Source of the DNA: an uncultured Acidobacteriota bacterium
Lineage (GTDB): Bacteria; Acidobacteriota; Vicinamibacteria; Fen-336
Reading direction: 5' to 3'
NCBI GenBank assembly: GCA_902826455.1
Contig: CADEEV010000003.1
Location: forward strand, 195,920-236,163
Length of the DNA: 40,244 nucleotides
The notes under the pieces were generated by a model that was given only the letters and a program-made list of their open reading frames with translations, had not been told where the DNA came from and did not search any database. Positions 9,830-18,261 of this stretch are shown here, in pieces. Every line of letters starts with the position of its first letter. The first letter of the stretch is position 1. Both the position numbers and the translations under genes were made by a program.

Positions 9830-11277
9830 GCGCCACGGGCGAATCGATCCTCGTCGTCGACGACGAAGAGGTGATGCGGGACGTCCTCTCGACGCTCCTC
9901 ACCCAGGCCGGCTACGCGGTGACCCTGGCGGAGAACGGCCTCGAGGGCCTGGCCCTCGCGAAGCGCACGGCCTTCGACGCTGCGATCGTCGACGTGATGC
10001 TGCCCGAGATGGGCGGACTCGACGTCCTCGAGGAGCTGAAGCGGACCGATCCCGACCTCGTCGTCCTGATGATCACGGCCTACGCCTCCGTCGAGACCGC
10101 GATCACGGCGATGCGGCGCGGCGCCTTCGACTACGTGGCGAAGCCGTTCAAGCACGAGGAAGTGCTCCACATCCTGCGCAACGCCCTCAAGCAGCGCAGC
10201 CTGCAGGACGAGAACCGTCAGCTTCGCACGGCGCTGCGCGACCAGGCGCGCTTCACCGAGATCGTCGGCAAGAGCCAGCGCATGCAGCAGGTGTTCGGGC
10301 TCATCTCCCAGGCGGCACCCTCGCGCTCCACTATCCTCGTGGTCGGCGAGAGCGGCACCGGCAAGGAGCTCGTCGCCAAGGCGATCCACGCGAACAGCCC
10401 GCGCAGCGACAAGCCCTTCATCGTCGTCAACTCCGGGAGCCTGCCCCACGACCTGCTCGAGTCGAACCTCTTCGGACACGTGAAGGGCGCCTTCACGGGC
10501 GCCGTCTACGCGAAGAAGGGTCTCTTCGAGCTCGCGGACAAGGGCACACTCTTCTTCGACGAGATCGGCAACATCCCCCTCGAGACCCAGGCGAAGCTGC
10601 TGCGCGTGATGCAGGAGCGCGAGTTCATGCGCCTGGGCGGCGTCGAGACGATCAAGGTCGACGTGCGCATCGTGGCCGCGACCAACATCGACCTGCGCCG
10701 CGCCGTGGAGGAGGGCCGCTTCCGCGAAGACCTCTACTACCGCCTGAACGTCATCGCGATCCAGCTGCCGCCCCTGCGCCAGCGCAAGGAGGACATCCCG
10801 GCCCTGGCCCTGCACTTCGTGGACAAGTACGCGAAGGAGAACGGCAAGAACGTCACGGGCATCGCCCCCTCGGCGCTGCAGGTGCTGATGGACTACGACT
10901 GGCCCGGCAACGTGCGCGAGCTCGAGAACGTGATCGAGCGCGGGGTCGTCCTGACGATCGACGAGCTGATCGAGCGCGAGATCATTCCCGACCACGTCCG
11001 CAGCGCGCCTGTCTTCCACGTGCCGCACCTGACCGTGCCGCCCGAGGGCATCAGCTTCAAGGACGTGATCGCGAGCTTCGAGCGCCGCCTGATCGAGTCC
11101 ACCCTGGAGTCGACGCGCGGCGTGCAGAAGGAAGCGGCGCGGCTGCTGGGCCTCAAGCCGACGACCCTCAACGAGATGATCAAGCGCCACAACATCGCGA
11201 TCCCCCGCGAGCGCGAGCGGCGTGGCGCGAGCCTGCGCGAAGTCGAGGAAGGTCACGCAAAACCGACGCCGGCCTGA
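9826..11277 (+). CDS. NtrC-family sigma-54-dependent response regulator
   Basis: A 483-residue enhancer-binding protein with three domains. The receiver has D11-D12, phospho-acceptor D56 in IVDVMLP and K107. The AAA+ domain has Walker A GESGTGKE at 174-181, GAFTGA at 221-226, the loop that contacts sigma-54, and Walker B TLFFDEIGN at about 241-249, followed by arginine-finger segments. The C-terminal Fis-type helix-turn-helix contains EAARLLGLKPTTLNEMIK. The GTG start at 9826 forms GTGA with the kinase stop, so the two proteins are co-translated. An intact GAFTGA means it should activate RpoN promoters. The candidate sites at 6964-6979 and 37173-37188 are plausible targets. Confidence 0.96.
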   Translation: MSATGESILVVDDEEVMRDVLSTLLTQAGYAVTLAENGLEGLALAKRTAFDAAIVDVMLPEMGGLDVLEELKRTDPDLVVLMITAYASVETAITAMRRGAFDYVAKPFKHEEVLHILRNALKQRSLQDENRQLRTALRDQARFTEIVGKSQRMQQVFGLISQAAPSRSTILVVGESGTGKELVAKAIHANSPRSDKPFIVVNSGSLPHDLLESNLFGHVKGAFTGAVYAKKGLFELADKGTLFFDEIGNIPLETQAKLLRVMQEREFMRLGGVETIKVDVRIVAATNIDLRRAVEEGRFREDLYYRLNVIAIQLPPLRQRKEDIPALALHFVDKYAKENGKNVTGIAPSALQVLMDYDWPGNVRELENVIERGVVLTIDELIEREIIPDHVRSAPVFHVPHLTVPPEGISFKDVIASFERRLIESTLESTRGVQKEAARLLGLKPTTLNEMIKRHNIAIPRERERRGASLREVEEGHAKPTPA

Positions 11278-11279
11278 TC

Positions 11280-11309
11280 TTGACAGCCGGCTTTCATGCT
11301 TGATACCCT
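11280..11309 (+). promoter_or_regulatory. Sigma-70-type promoter before the PATAN gene
   Basis: TTGACA at 11280-11285, an 18-bp spacer and an extended -10 TGATACCCT (hexamer TACCCT, 11304-11309). The start site would be near 11316, leaving a leader of about 40 nt. It allows the PATAN pair to be expressed apart from the two-component operon. Confidence 0.6.
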
Positions 11310-11354
11310 CGCGTCTCTAATTGGAAGAAAACCTGAGGTTTAGAGCCTTCTGAC

Positions 11355-12212
11355 ATGGCCTTCCAGGGCTCACTCGCGGAGCTTCATCTTCCGGACATCA
11401 TCCAGCTCATCAGCGTCAGCGGGAAGACCGGCGTCTTCCACCTGACCGACGGGGCGCTCAAGGGACAGATCTACCTGAACGACGGGAAGATCGTCCACGC
11501 CTCGCTCGAGGATGCGTCCGGCGAGGAGGCCGTCTACGCCCTCGCGATCTGGAGCCGCGGCGATTTCAAGTTCGAGCCCGGCATCTCCACCGAGCTGCGC
11601 ACCATCTCCAAGAGCAACACGAACCTGCTCATGGAGGCGGCGCGGCGCCTCGACGAGTGGCGCGTGCTCTCGAAGAAGATCCCCTCGACGGAGCTGGTGC
11701 CGGAGTTCGTGGTCCTCGACAACCGCGAGGGCCAGATCAACCTCAACACGAGCGAGTGGCTGATCCTCTCCAAGATCGACGGCGCGCGGAGCACCAAGCA
11801 GATCGCCCACGCGAGCGGCCTGTCGGTGTTCGACGCCGCGAAGATCCTCTACGGCCTGATCGCGACCGGCCTGATCCGGCTTCGGGACGCCCCGCCGTCC
11901 TCGGGCACCTCGGGCCGCATCCCGCTGGTCGGCGGCCGCCCGGCGCCCGCGGCGCCCGCGCCCGCCGTCGGCAGCGGTGAGCTCCTCGCCAAGCTCCTGA
12001 AGGCCCGCGACATCTGCAACGGCCTGTTGGGTCCCGTCGGCGAGAGCGTCGTCAGCAAGCACTACACCAAGGCGAAAGCCGAGGTCGAGCGCGGCGCCGG
12101 CTTCGAGGCCGTGGAGGAAGCCGTGACCCAGATCGCACGGGCCGCCTCCATCCTCAAGGGGCCCTCCACGACCGAGGCGATCCTGGAGCAGCTCAAAGCC
12201 CTGCGGGCTTGA
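11355..12212 (+). CDS. PATAN-domain (DUF4388) protein
   Basis: A 285-residue cytosolic protein. Residues 1-110 match the DUF4388/PATAN pattern: FQGSLAELHLPDIIQLIS, then GKTGVFHLTDG, GQIYLNDGKIVHA, GEEAVYALAIWSRGDFKFEPG. A middle winged-helix-like segment (NTSEWLILSKIDGARSTKQIAHASGL) resembles the second half of many such proteins. A Pro/Ala-rich linker at about 180-205 leads to a helical C-terminus. PATAN proteins in other bacteria connect to response regulators and motility or surface-polymer control. Here it follows a sensor/activator pair and precedes a polysaccharide locus on the other strand, which is suggestive only. It overlaps the next gene by 4 nt (TTGA). Confidence 0.88.
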   Translation: MAFQGSLAELHLPDIIQLISVSGKTGVFHLTDGALKGQIYLNDGKIVHASLEDASGEEAVYALAIWSRGDFKFEPGISTELRTISKSNTNLLMEAARRLDEWRVLSKKIPSTELVPEFVVLDNREGQINLNTSEWLILSKIDGARSTKQIAHASGLSVFDAAKILYGLIATGLIRLRDAPPSSGTSGRIPLVGGRPAPAAPAPAVGSGELLAKLLKARDICNGLLGPVGESVVSKHYTKAKAEVERGAGFEAVEEAVTQIARAASILKGPSTTEAILEQLKALRA

Positions 12213-12673
12213 GCGGCGCGACCACGCGCCGCGTCGTCCTGGTGGCGTGGTCGCTCCTCCTTCCCTCCGCCTGCGCCCGGCCTGCGGGCGATCCCGTCGA
12301 ACGCCTCCTCCACGAGATGGCGGATGCGGCCACACGCCGCGACGCCGACGCGATCCTCGGCCGCCTGGCGCCCGGCTTCGCGGGACAGGGCGGCTTGGTC
12401 GCCTCGGACCTGGGCCTCGAGCTCCGGCGCTACTTCGCGCTCTACGACAGCATCGAGGTCGGCCTCGCGGACCTCGTGATCGAGCGACCGCAGGCCGGAG
12501 CCGCCGTCGCGCGCTTCAAGGCGAGCGTCGCCGGCAAGCCCAAGGCGATCGGCGGTCTCGCGGGACTGCTCCCCGAAGTTGAGCGCCTGGGCTTCGAGGT
12601 GTCGCTGACCGAGGCCGGCGGCACGTGGCGCGTGACGGGCGCCCTCTGGGAGCGCCTAGCTCCCGCCTCCTGA
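12209..12673 (+). CDS. Small exported protein, possibly NTF2-like
   Basis: A 154-residue protein starting at TTG 12209, coupled by a TTGA overlap with the PATAN gene. The N-terminus MSGATTRRVVLVAWSLLLP followed by SACARP is a signal sequence. The Cys could be lipidated, but Pro at -3 makes the lipobox poor, so ordinary export is also possible. The mature part begins with a helix (DPVERLLHEMADAATRRDAD) and continues into curved strands ending GTWRVTGALWERL, the layout of SnoaL/NTF2-like folds with accumulating polar loops. Function unknown. Its 3' end overlaps the converging glycosyltransferase gene by 18 bp. Confidence 0.75.
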   Translation: MSGATTRRVVLVAWSLLLPSACARPAGDPVERLLHEMADAATRRDADAILGRLAPGFAGQGGLVASDLGLELRRYFALYDSIEVGLADLVIERPQAGAAVARFKASVAGKPKAIGGLAGLLPEVERLGFEVSLTEAGGTWRVTGALWERLAPAS

Positions 12674-13846
12674 GACGGCGGCGATCATGCGCCGGTACTT
12701 GGCCATGACGACGTCCCAGCGGTAGCCCTCGGCGACGTAGCGTCGGCCGTTCGCCCCCAGGGCCGATGCCAGGCCACGCCGCGTCACCAGCAGGTCGAGG
12801 GCCTCGCCGAACTCCGCCGCGTCCCGGTAGAAGAGCCCGGCGTTCGAGCGGCGGCAGTGGTCCTCGAGGACCTCGGAGCGCGTGGTCGCGAGCACCGGGG
12901 TGCCGTAGGCCATGGCCTCGAGGAGCACGATCGACAGGCTCTCGTAGGGACTGGGGCACACGACGGCGCTCGCGCCGGCCATGCCGGCGAACTTCTCCGC
13001 CTCGCTCAGGTACCCGAGGTACCGGACGCCCGGCACGCGAGGCTCCTCCATGGCGAGCCGCCCGATCAGGAGCAGCTGGGCGCCGCCCCGCACGTCCTGA
13101 CGGTAGCGCGCGAAATGACCGAGCATCTCGTCGCAGCCCTTGCCGGCGTCGATGCGCCCGGCGTAGAGCGCGTACGGCCCCCGCACGTCGTGGCGGATGC
13201 GGAAGCCCTCCACGTCGGGCGCCTCGGGAACCTCGACGCCGATGCCGGCGACGTCGCTGGGGCGCTCCCCGATGTCGAAGCGCCGCCGCACCAGCGACGC
13301 CTCGGGCTCCGAGCAGAAAACGAAGGCCCGCGGCGCCTCGAACACCAGGCGGTAGAGCGAGAACTCGAGCGGCGGCTCGGCGTGGGCGGTGGGCACCAGG
13401 ATGGAGCGCTCCGGCGCCGCGCGCAGTCCCCAGTAGGTCGGGAAGTAGAGGTAGGTGAAGAACAGCACGGCATCGTAGCGGTCGCGATCGGCCTCGAGGC
13501 GGTGCACGAGGCGCGGCACGTCGGGACCCTGGCGCTTCAGCCACTCGAGCTCGTCGGCCTCGGCGCGGGGCCGGCCGTACAGGCCGTCGGAGAGGCGGTT
13601 GAACGACGCGAGGTCGCGCTCCTCCTCGACCGGGAAGCGCAGGACGTCGACGCCGTTCACGCGCTGCGGACCTTCGGGCAGCTCGTTGCGCCAGGTGACG
13701 TAGTCTCGCGCGCAGGTCGTGAGGACCGTCACGTCGTGGTCCAGGACGAGGCGCTCGGCCACGGCGCGCGCCAGGGACTCGGATCCGCCGGCGATGTCGG
13801 CTCCGTAGCGCTGCACGACGATCGCGACCCTCGGGCGCCGCGTCAC
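12656..13846 (-). CDS. GT4-type glycosyltransferase, paralogue type A
   Basis: A 396-residue GT-B-fold glycosyltransferase. The N-terminal acceptor domain opens with VAIVVQRYGADIAGGSE, carries TTCARDYVTWRNELPEG, and the nucleotide-sugar domain has YALYAGRIDAGKGCDEM and the E-x7-E region SPYESLSIVLLEAMAYGTPVLAT. It is clearly homologous along its length with the gene at 17080-18261, which opens with the same QRYG.DIAGG motif. The start is GTG 13846 in a GTGA overlap with the upstream gene. It is the last gene of the polysaccharide block. Donor and acceptor sugars cannot be told from sequence. Confidence 0.92.
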   Translation of the reverse strand: MTRRPRVAIVVQRYGADIAGGSESLARAVAERLVLDHDVTVLTTCARDYVTWRNELPEGPQRVNGVDVLRFPVEEERDLASFNRLSDGLYGRPRAEADELEWLKRQGPDVPRLVHRLEADRDRYDAVLFFTYLYFPTYWGLRAAPERSILVPTAHAEPPLEFSLYRLVFEAPRAFVFCSEPEASLVRRRFDIGERPSDVAGIGVEVPEAPDVEGFRIRHDVRGPYALYAGRIDAGKGCDEMLGHFARYRQDVRGGAQLLLIGRLAMEEPRVPGVRYLGYLSEAEKFAGMAGASAVVCPSPYESLSIVLLEAMAYGTPVLATTRSEVLEDHCRRSNAGLFYRDAAEFGEALDLLVTRRGLASALGANGRRYVAEGYRWDVVMAKYRRMIAAVSGGGS

Positions 13847-14934
13847 AGCGACTCCAGGTGACGCCGCAACGCGCCCTCGACCGCCGCCGGGGCGAAGTGC
13901 TCGAGCCGCTGGCGCTGCCCCGCGAGGACCTTGCCACGCAGGGCGGCGTCGCTCGCGAGGGCATGGGCCAGCTCCGCGATCTGGGGCAGGTCCTTCGTGG
14001 CGACCTGCACGCCCGCGTCGCCCAGGGTGTCGCCCACCGCGGTCGAGCGGTAGGCGAGCACCGGCACGTCCGTCAGCATGGCCTCGAGGAGCGGCACGCC
14101 GAAGCCCTCGTGCTCGCTCATCGACACGAACACGCGGGCGGTCCGGTAGCAGGCCAGGAGGTCGTCGTGGGGGACGTGGCCGGTGAAGACCACCTCGGAG
14201 CTGTCGAGACCCTCCTCGAAGTGGAAGGCCTGCAGGGCATCGAGGTAGTGCTTGCGCAGCGGCAGGCCCTCCCCCGTGGCGCGGCGCGGCTTCTTGCCGA
14301 CGAGGACGAGTCGTACGTCGGGCGAGATGAAGCGCTTCCAGTACGACGCCAACCGGATCAGGTCGTCGTGGCGTTTGTTGGGCGCGATCCGTCCCACGAA
14401 GAGGAGGTTGACCCGCTCGTCTCGCAGGGTCCGCGCGAGGACGGGATTTGGCGGGAGCGAGTAGCGGTCGAAGTCGACGAAGATCGGCAGCACCCCGGTC
14501 CGCTCGAAGCCCATCGCCTCCAGCTCGCGGCGGTTCCACTCGCTGTCGCCGAGGGCGAGGTCCGCGTGGCCCAGGAGGCCCTCGATCTCGCGGCGCCCCA
14601 GGTCGCAGATCCTCGCCATCTCGACGTCGTACGGAGCGTAGAACTCGGGCGGCGTGATGTTGTGGTGCAGCAGCACGCGGCGGCACGAAAGCTCCCGGAA
14701 GGCGCCGCTCAACGGCGACGGCAGCGCGAAGTGGAGGATCACGACGTCGGCGGGGCCGCCGGCACGGAACTCGGCGAACGGCCGGCCCTCGGCGGCCACG
14801 TCCTCGTCGAGATCGAGGGCGAAGACGTCCGCCTGATGACCCCACGCCCGGAACGCATCGCGCATGCGCAGCGCCGAGTCCCCGATCGCGTCGCCCGCGT
14901 GGAGGGCCGGAACCCACTGGTCCACGCGGCTCAT
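13843..14934 (-). CDS. GT4-type glycosyltransferase, paralogue type B (copy 1)
   Basis: A 363-residue GT-B glycosyltransferase with the type-B opening VPALHAGDAIGDSALRMRDAF, HHNITPPEFY, LALGDSEWNRRELEAMGF, NLLFVGRIAPNKRHDDLIR in the donor domain, and SMSEHEGFGVPLLEAM carrying the retaining-GT E-x7-E pair. All of these recur in the next two genes, so the three arose by tandem duplication. The ATG at 14934 forms ATGA with the preceding gene's stop. It likely adds one sugar of a surface polymer. Confidence 0.92.
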   Translation of the reverse strand: MSRVDQWVPALHAGDAIGDSALRMRDAFRAWGHQADVFALDLDEDVAAEGRPFAEFRAGGPADVVILHFALPSPLSGAFRELSCRRVLLHHNITPPEFYAPYDVEMARICDLGRREIEGLLGHADLALGDSEWNRRELEAMGFERTGVLPIFVDFDRYSLPPNPVLARTLRDERVNLLFVGRIAPNKRHDDLIRLASYWKRFISPDVRLVLVGKKPRRATGEGLPLRKHYLDALQAFHFEEGLDSSEVVFTGHVPHDDLLACYRTARVFVSMSEHEGFGVPLLEAMLTDVPVLAYRSTAVGDTLGDAGVQVATKDLPQIAELAHALASDAALRGKVLAGQRQRLEHFAPAAVEGALRRHLESL

Positions 14935-16010
14935 GCGACCAGCACCTCGAGCTCGTCCAGGAAGCGCGCGGCGAAGTCGACGTCGCGCCACACGGCGAGG
15001 CTCCGCCTCTGCGTCGCGAGCACGGCCTCGCGCAGGGGCTTCTCGCCGACGAGGGCCGCCAGGACCTCGGCGACGACCTCGGGCGCCTTCTCCCTGAGCA
15101 GCACGCCTCCCCCTGCCAGCGTCTCCGCGACGGCGCCGGCGTCGAAGGCCACGACGGGAACGTCGTGGGCCATGGCCTCCAGGAGAGGCACGCCGAAGCC
15201 CTCGTGCTCCGAAAGGCTCAGGAAGACGTCGGCGCTCCGGTAGCACGCCTCGAGCTCGGGAGGCTCGACGTGCCCGGTGAAGACGACGTCGTCGAGGCGC
15301 AGTGCGCGGACCAGGGACACGAGGCTCTGCACGTACGACGGGAAGCCGGTCCCGTCGCCGACGAGGAGCAGGCGCAGGCGGCGCCGCGTGCGCCGGCGCC
15401 ACGCCGCGTACGCCCGAAGCACGTCCTCGAGGCGCTTGTTCGGAGCGAGGCGTCCCACGCACAACACGTTGACGCGACCGTCGGAGAGCATCCGGCGGAG
15501 GACGGGCGACGGCGCCGTGGGCGCGTCGCCCAGGTCCACGGCGAACGGAATGACGCGGGCCCGCTCGCCGAACCCGCTCTCGAGCAGGTCGCGCCGGCTG
15601 AACTCGCTGTGGGCCATCCCCACCCGCGCCCGGCGCGCCAGAAGGCGTAACTCGTCTCGTCCCTCGTGGTGGCGCCGCGCGAGGGGCGGATCGTAGGGCG
15701 CCAGGAAACCGGGCGGCGTCACGTTGTGGAACACGACCCCCAGGCGATCCGGCGCCGCGAGGGCGATCCGCCCGGCGGGGCTTCCCGGTGCGAAGTGAAC
15801 GAGGACGGCGTTGTTCTCGCTCGACGCGCGGGCGAAATCGCGCAGCGGCCGCGCCTCCCTGTCCGCGTCCGGATCGATGCGGCCCGCGAAGATCTCCGAG
15901 ACGTGGCCACGGGCGCGCAGGACGCCGCGCATGACGAGGGCCTCGTGGCCCACGGCGTCTCCCGCGTGCAGCGCTCCCAGGATCTGATGCACGGCCCGCC
16001 GCGCGCTCAC
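14931..16010 (-). CDS. GT4-type glycosyltransferase, paralogue type B (copy 2)
   Basis: A 359-residue member of the tandem type-B family: ILGALHAGDAVGHEALVMRG, FHNVTPPGFLAPYDP, MAHSEFSRRDLLESGFG, NVLCVGRLAPNKRLEDVLR and LSLSEHEGFGVPLLEAM. The first ten codons are Arg/Ala-rich. GTG 16010 overlaps the upstream stop as GTGA. Residues in the acceptor-binding half differ more from its neighbours than those in the donor half, the usual sign of a changed acceptor. The exact sugar is unknown. Confidence 0.92.
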   Translation of the reverse strand: MSARRAVHQILGALHAGDAVGHEALVMRGVLRARGHVSEIFAGRIDPDADREARPLRDFARASSENNAVLVHFAPGSPAGRIALAAPDRLGVVFHNVTPPGFLAPYDPPLARRHHEGRDELRLLARRARVGMAHSEFSRRDLLESGFGERARVIPFAVDLGDAPTAPSPVLRRMLSDGRVNVLCVGRLAPNKRLEDVLRAYAAWRRRTRRRLRLLLVGDGTGFPSYVQSLVSLVRALRLDDVVFTGHVEPPELEACYRSADVFLSLSEHEGFGVPLLEAMAHDVPVVAFDAGAVAETLAGGGVLLREKAPEVVAEVLAALVGEKPLREAVLATQRRSLAVWRDVDFAARFLDELEVLVA

Positions 16011-17083
16011 GGCCCGAGCACCGGGGCGAGCCGCTCCCGCAGCAGCGCGCCGAAGTCGGTGGCGCGGATCTCCGCGATCGCACGCGCCTGCGTCGCCAAT
16101 CCGGTTCCGCGCACCGCCGCGTCCGAGATGACGCTGTCGACGAGCTCCGCCGTCTCCTCGGGGCGGCTCTTGTCGCGCAACAGTACGCCGCCGCCCCGCA
16201 GCGTCTCGGGGATAGCCCCCGCCGCGAATGCCACGACGGGAACGCCGTAGTTCATCGCCTCCACGAGCGGGACGCAGAAGCCCTCGTGCTCGGAGAGGCA
16301 CAGGAAGAGGTCCGCAGACGCGTAGCAAGCGCGCAGGTCGTCGTCGTCCACGTGGCCGGTGAAGACGACGTCGTGGAGACCGAGGGCTTCCACCTGTTCC
16401 CGCAGACGCCGGCTGTAGCGCTCGAAGCCGCGCGACTCGCCGACCAGCAGCAGGCGGCTGCGCGGCTCGATGTAGCGCTGGTAGACGGCGAAGACCCGGA
16501 TCACGTCCTCCAGGCGCTTGTTGGGGATCACGCGGCCCACGAACAGGATGTTCTTGCGTCCGTCGTCGAACATCCGCGTCGTCAGCCGTGACGGGGCGCG
16601 CCGATAGCCGTCGAGGTCGAGGACGATCGGCAGCACGGCGGTGCGGCGGTAGCCCGTGGCCTCGAGCTCGCGGCGATTGAACTCGCTGTCGCCGAGGGCG
16701 AGCTCGGTGCGAGGCGCGAAGGCGTGGAGCTCGCGGCGGCCGTGATAGCACAAGCCTGCCAGATGCGGATGGAAGCCCATGAAGAACTCGGCCGGCGTGA
16801 TGTTGTGGTAGATCGAGACGAGCCTGTCGGGAGCGTGGAAGATCATGCGCCCGGCCGCGCTGCCGATCGAGAAGTGGAACAGGCACACGGTCTCGGGCGA
16901 CGAGACCTCGCGATACTCGTGGAGCGGCCGGGCCAGATGTGCCATCCGCGGATGCACGTGCTCCGCGAAGATGTCCGAATCGTAGCCGGCCGCTCTGAGA
17001 TGACGCTGGATCTCCAGCGCCTCGTTGCCGATCGCGTCGCCGTAGGAGAGAGCGGCGAGCAGCTGAGGGACGCGGCGCCTCAC
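16007..17083 (-). CDS. GT4-type glycosyltransferase, paralogue type B (copy 3)
   Basis: A 358-residue third copy of the type-B family: LLAALSYGDAIGNEALEIQRH, YHNITPAEFFMGFHP, LALGDSEFNRRELEATGY, NILFVGRVIPNKRLEDVIR and LCLSEHEGFCVPLVEAM. GTG 17083 forms GTGA with the stop of the upstream type-A gene. With copies 1 and 2 it makes an uninterrupted, translationally coupled triplet. Role as for the other copies: a step of polysaccharide or glycolipid assembly at the cytosolic face of the membrane (inference). Confidence 0.92.
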   Translation of the reverse strand: MRRRVPQLLAALSYGDAIGNEALEIQRHLRAAGYDSDIFAEHVHPRMAHLARPLHEYREVSSPETVCLFHFSIGSAAGRMIFHAPDRLVSIYHNITPAEFFMGFHPHLAGLCYHGRRELHAFAPRTELALGDSEFNRRELEATGYRRTAVLPIVLDLDGYRRAPSRLTTRMFDDGRKNILFVGRVIPNKRLEDVIRVFAVYQRYIEPRSRLLLVGESRGFERYSRRLREQVEALGLHDVVFTGHVDDDDLRACYASADLFLCLSEHEGFCVPLVEAMNYGVPVVAFAAGAIPETLRGGGVLLRDKSRPEETAELVDSVISDAAVRGTGLATQARAIAEIRATDFGALLRERLAPVLGP

Positions 17084-18261
17084 GCCACGCTCCCCTTCGT
17101 GGGCTCGTCCAAGAGGGCCAGGTATTTCCTCTCGACCACGTCCCAGGCGTAGTGCGTGTCGAAGTAGCGCCGGCCGTTGCGGCCCAGGGTCGCGCGCAGG
17201 GTGGCGTCGGCCTCGAGGAGCGCCAGGGACTCCCGGAACTCGTCGTAGCTCGAGTAGTAGAGACCGGCGTTCGAGCGCTGGCACTGGCCACGGAGCACCG
17301 CGCACTTGGCGTTGGCGAGGACCGGCCGCTCGGCCCACCAGGCCTCGAGGGTCACCATCGAAAGGCTCTCGTAGCGCGACGGCATCATGAGAGCCTCGCA
17401 GGCGGCGAGGGCGTTCCACTTCCCGGCGTCGGGCAGGAAGCCGAGGTGCACGATCCCTGGATCGGCGGGAATCGGCAGGACCGCCTTGCCGACGAGCGCC
17501 AGCCGCAGCTGCGAGCCCGTCTCCTCGCGATAGCGCCGGAAGTGGCCGAAGAGCTCGCGGCAGCCCTTGTTCTCGTCGATGCGCCCGACGTAGAGGACGA
17601 AGGGGCCCTCGAGCCCGCTGCTCGCGCGGAAGGCCGCGGGATCCAGGCGCTCCGGAAGCGCCGAGCCGACGCCCACCACGTCGCCGGGAACGCCGGCGCA
17701 CCCGGTGGCAGCCTCGATCATGGCCTTCTCCTCGACGCTGTTCCAGACGATGGCCCGGGGCGCCTTGAAGAGCGGCCTGAAGATCTCGAGATCGTAGACG
17801 CCGTCGTCCTCGGCCGTCGGCACGAGCAGCGCGCGGTCGGCCGCCGCGCGGAGGCCGTGATAGGTCGTGTAGTAGCGGTACGAGAAGAAGATCCAGCGGT
17901 CGAACTCGGCGCGACGCCGCTCCACCTCCCTCACGAGGCGAGGCGAGAAGGGGCCCTCCTCCTCGAGCCAGGCGAGCTCTTCGCGCTCGCCGCGGCGGGC
18001 GCCGAAGACCTCGCGGCTGGCACGGGCGAAGCGCACCGTGTCGCGGGGACGCTTCACCCGGAAGCGATGCACCGGGAGGCCGTTCAGGGTCTCCGTGCCC
18101 TCGGGGAAATGATTGGCCCAGGTGACGTAGTCGAGGGCGCAGGTCGTGAACACCTCGACCTGGGCGTGGCGCGAGAGGTGCTCGGCCACGAGCCGGCAGT
18201 GGTACTCCGCGCCACCCGCGATGTCCAGGCCGTAGCGCTGGACCACGAAGGCGAGCTTCAC
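17080..18261 (-). CDS. GT4-type glycosyltransferase, paralogue type A (copy 2)
   Basis: A 393-residue GT-B glycosyltransferase homologous to the gene at 12656-13846. It opens FVVQRYGLDIAGGAEYHCRL, then has TTCALDYVTWANHFPEG, FFSYRYYTTYHGLRAA, FVLYVGRIDENKGCRELF and PSRYESLSMVTLEAWW in the E-x7-E region. GTG 18261 directly abuts the upstream TAG with no spacer, so re-initiation is likely. The two type-A genes flank the three type-B genes, giving an A-B-B-B-A order. Confidence 0.92.
   Translation of the reverse strand: MKLAFVVQRYGLDIAGGAEYHCRLVAEHLSRHAQVEVFTTCALDYVTWANHFPEGTETLNGLPVHRFRVKRPRDTVRFARASREVFGARRGEREELAWLEEEGPFSPRLVREVERRRAEFDRWIFFSYRYYTTYHGLRAAADRALLVPTAEDDGVYDLEIFRPLFKAPRAIVWNSVEEKAMIEAATGCAGVPGDVVGVGSALPERLDPAAFRASSGLEGPFVLYVGRIDENKGCRELFGHFRRYREETGSQLRLALVGKAVLPIPADPGIVHLGFLPDAGKWNALAACEALMMPSRYESLSMVTLEAWWAERPVLANAKCAVLRGQCQRSNAGLYYSSYDEFRESLALLEADATLRATLGRNGRRYFDTHYAWDVVERKYLALLDEPTKGSVA

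Noticed and set aside
7549-11277. A 1242-codon frame ending in the NtrC-type regulator
   Set aside because: The upstream 760 codons are an off-frame reading of the kinase. The true start is GTG 9826 in the GTGA overlap.
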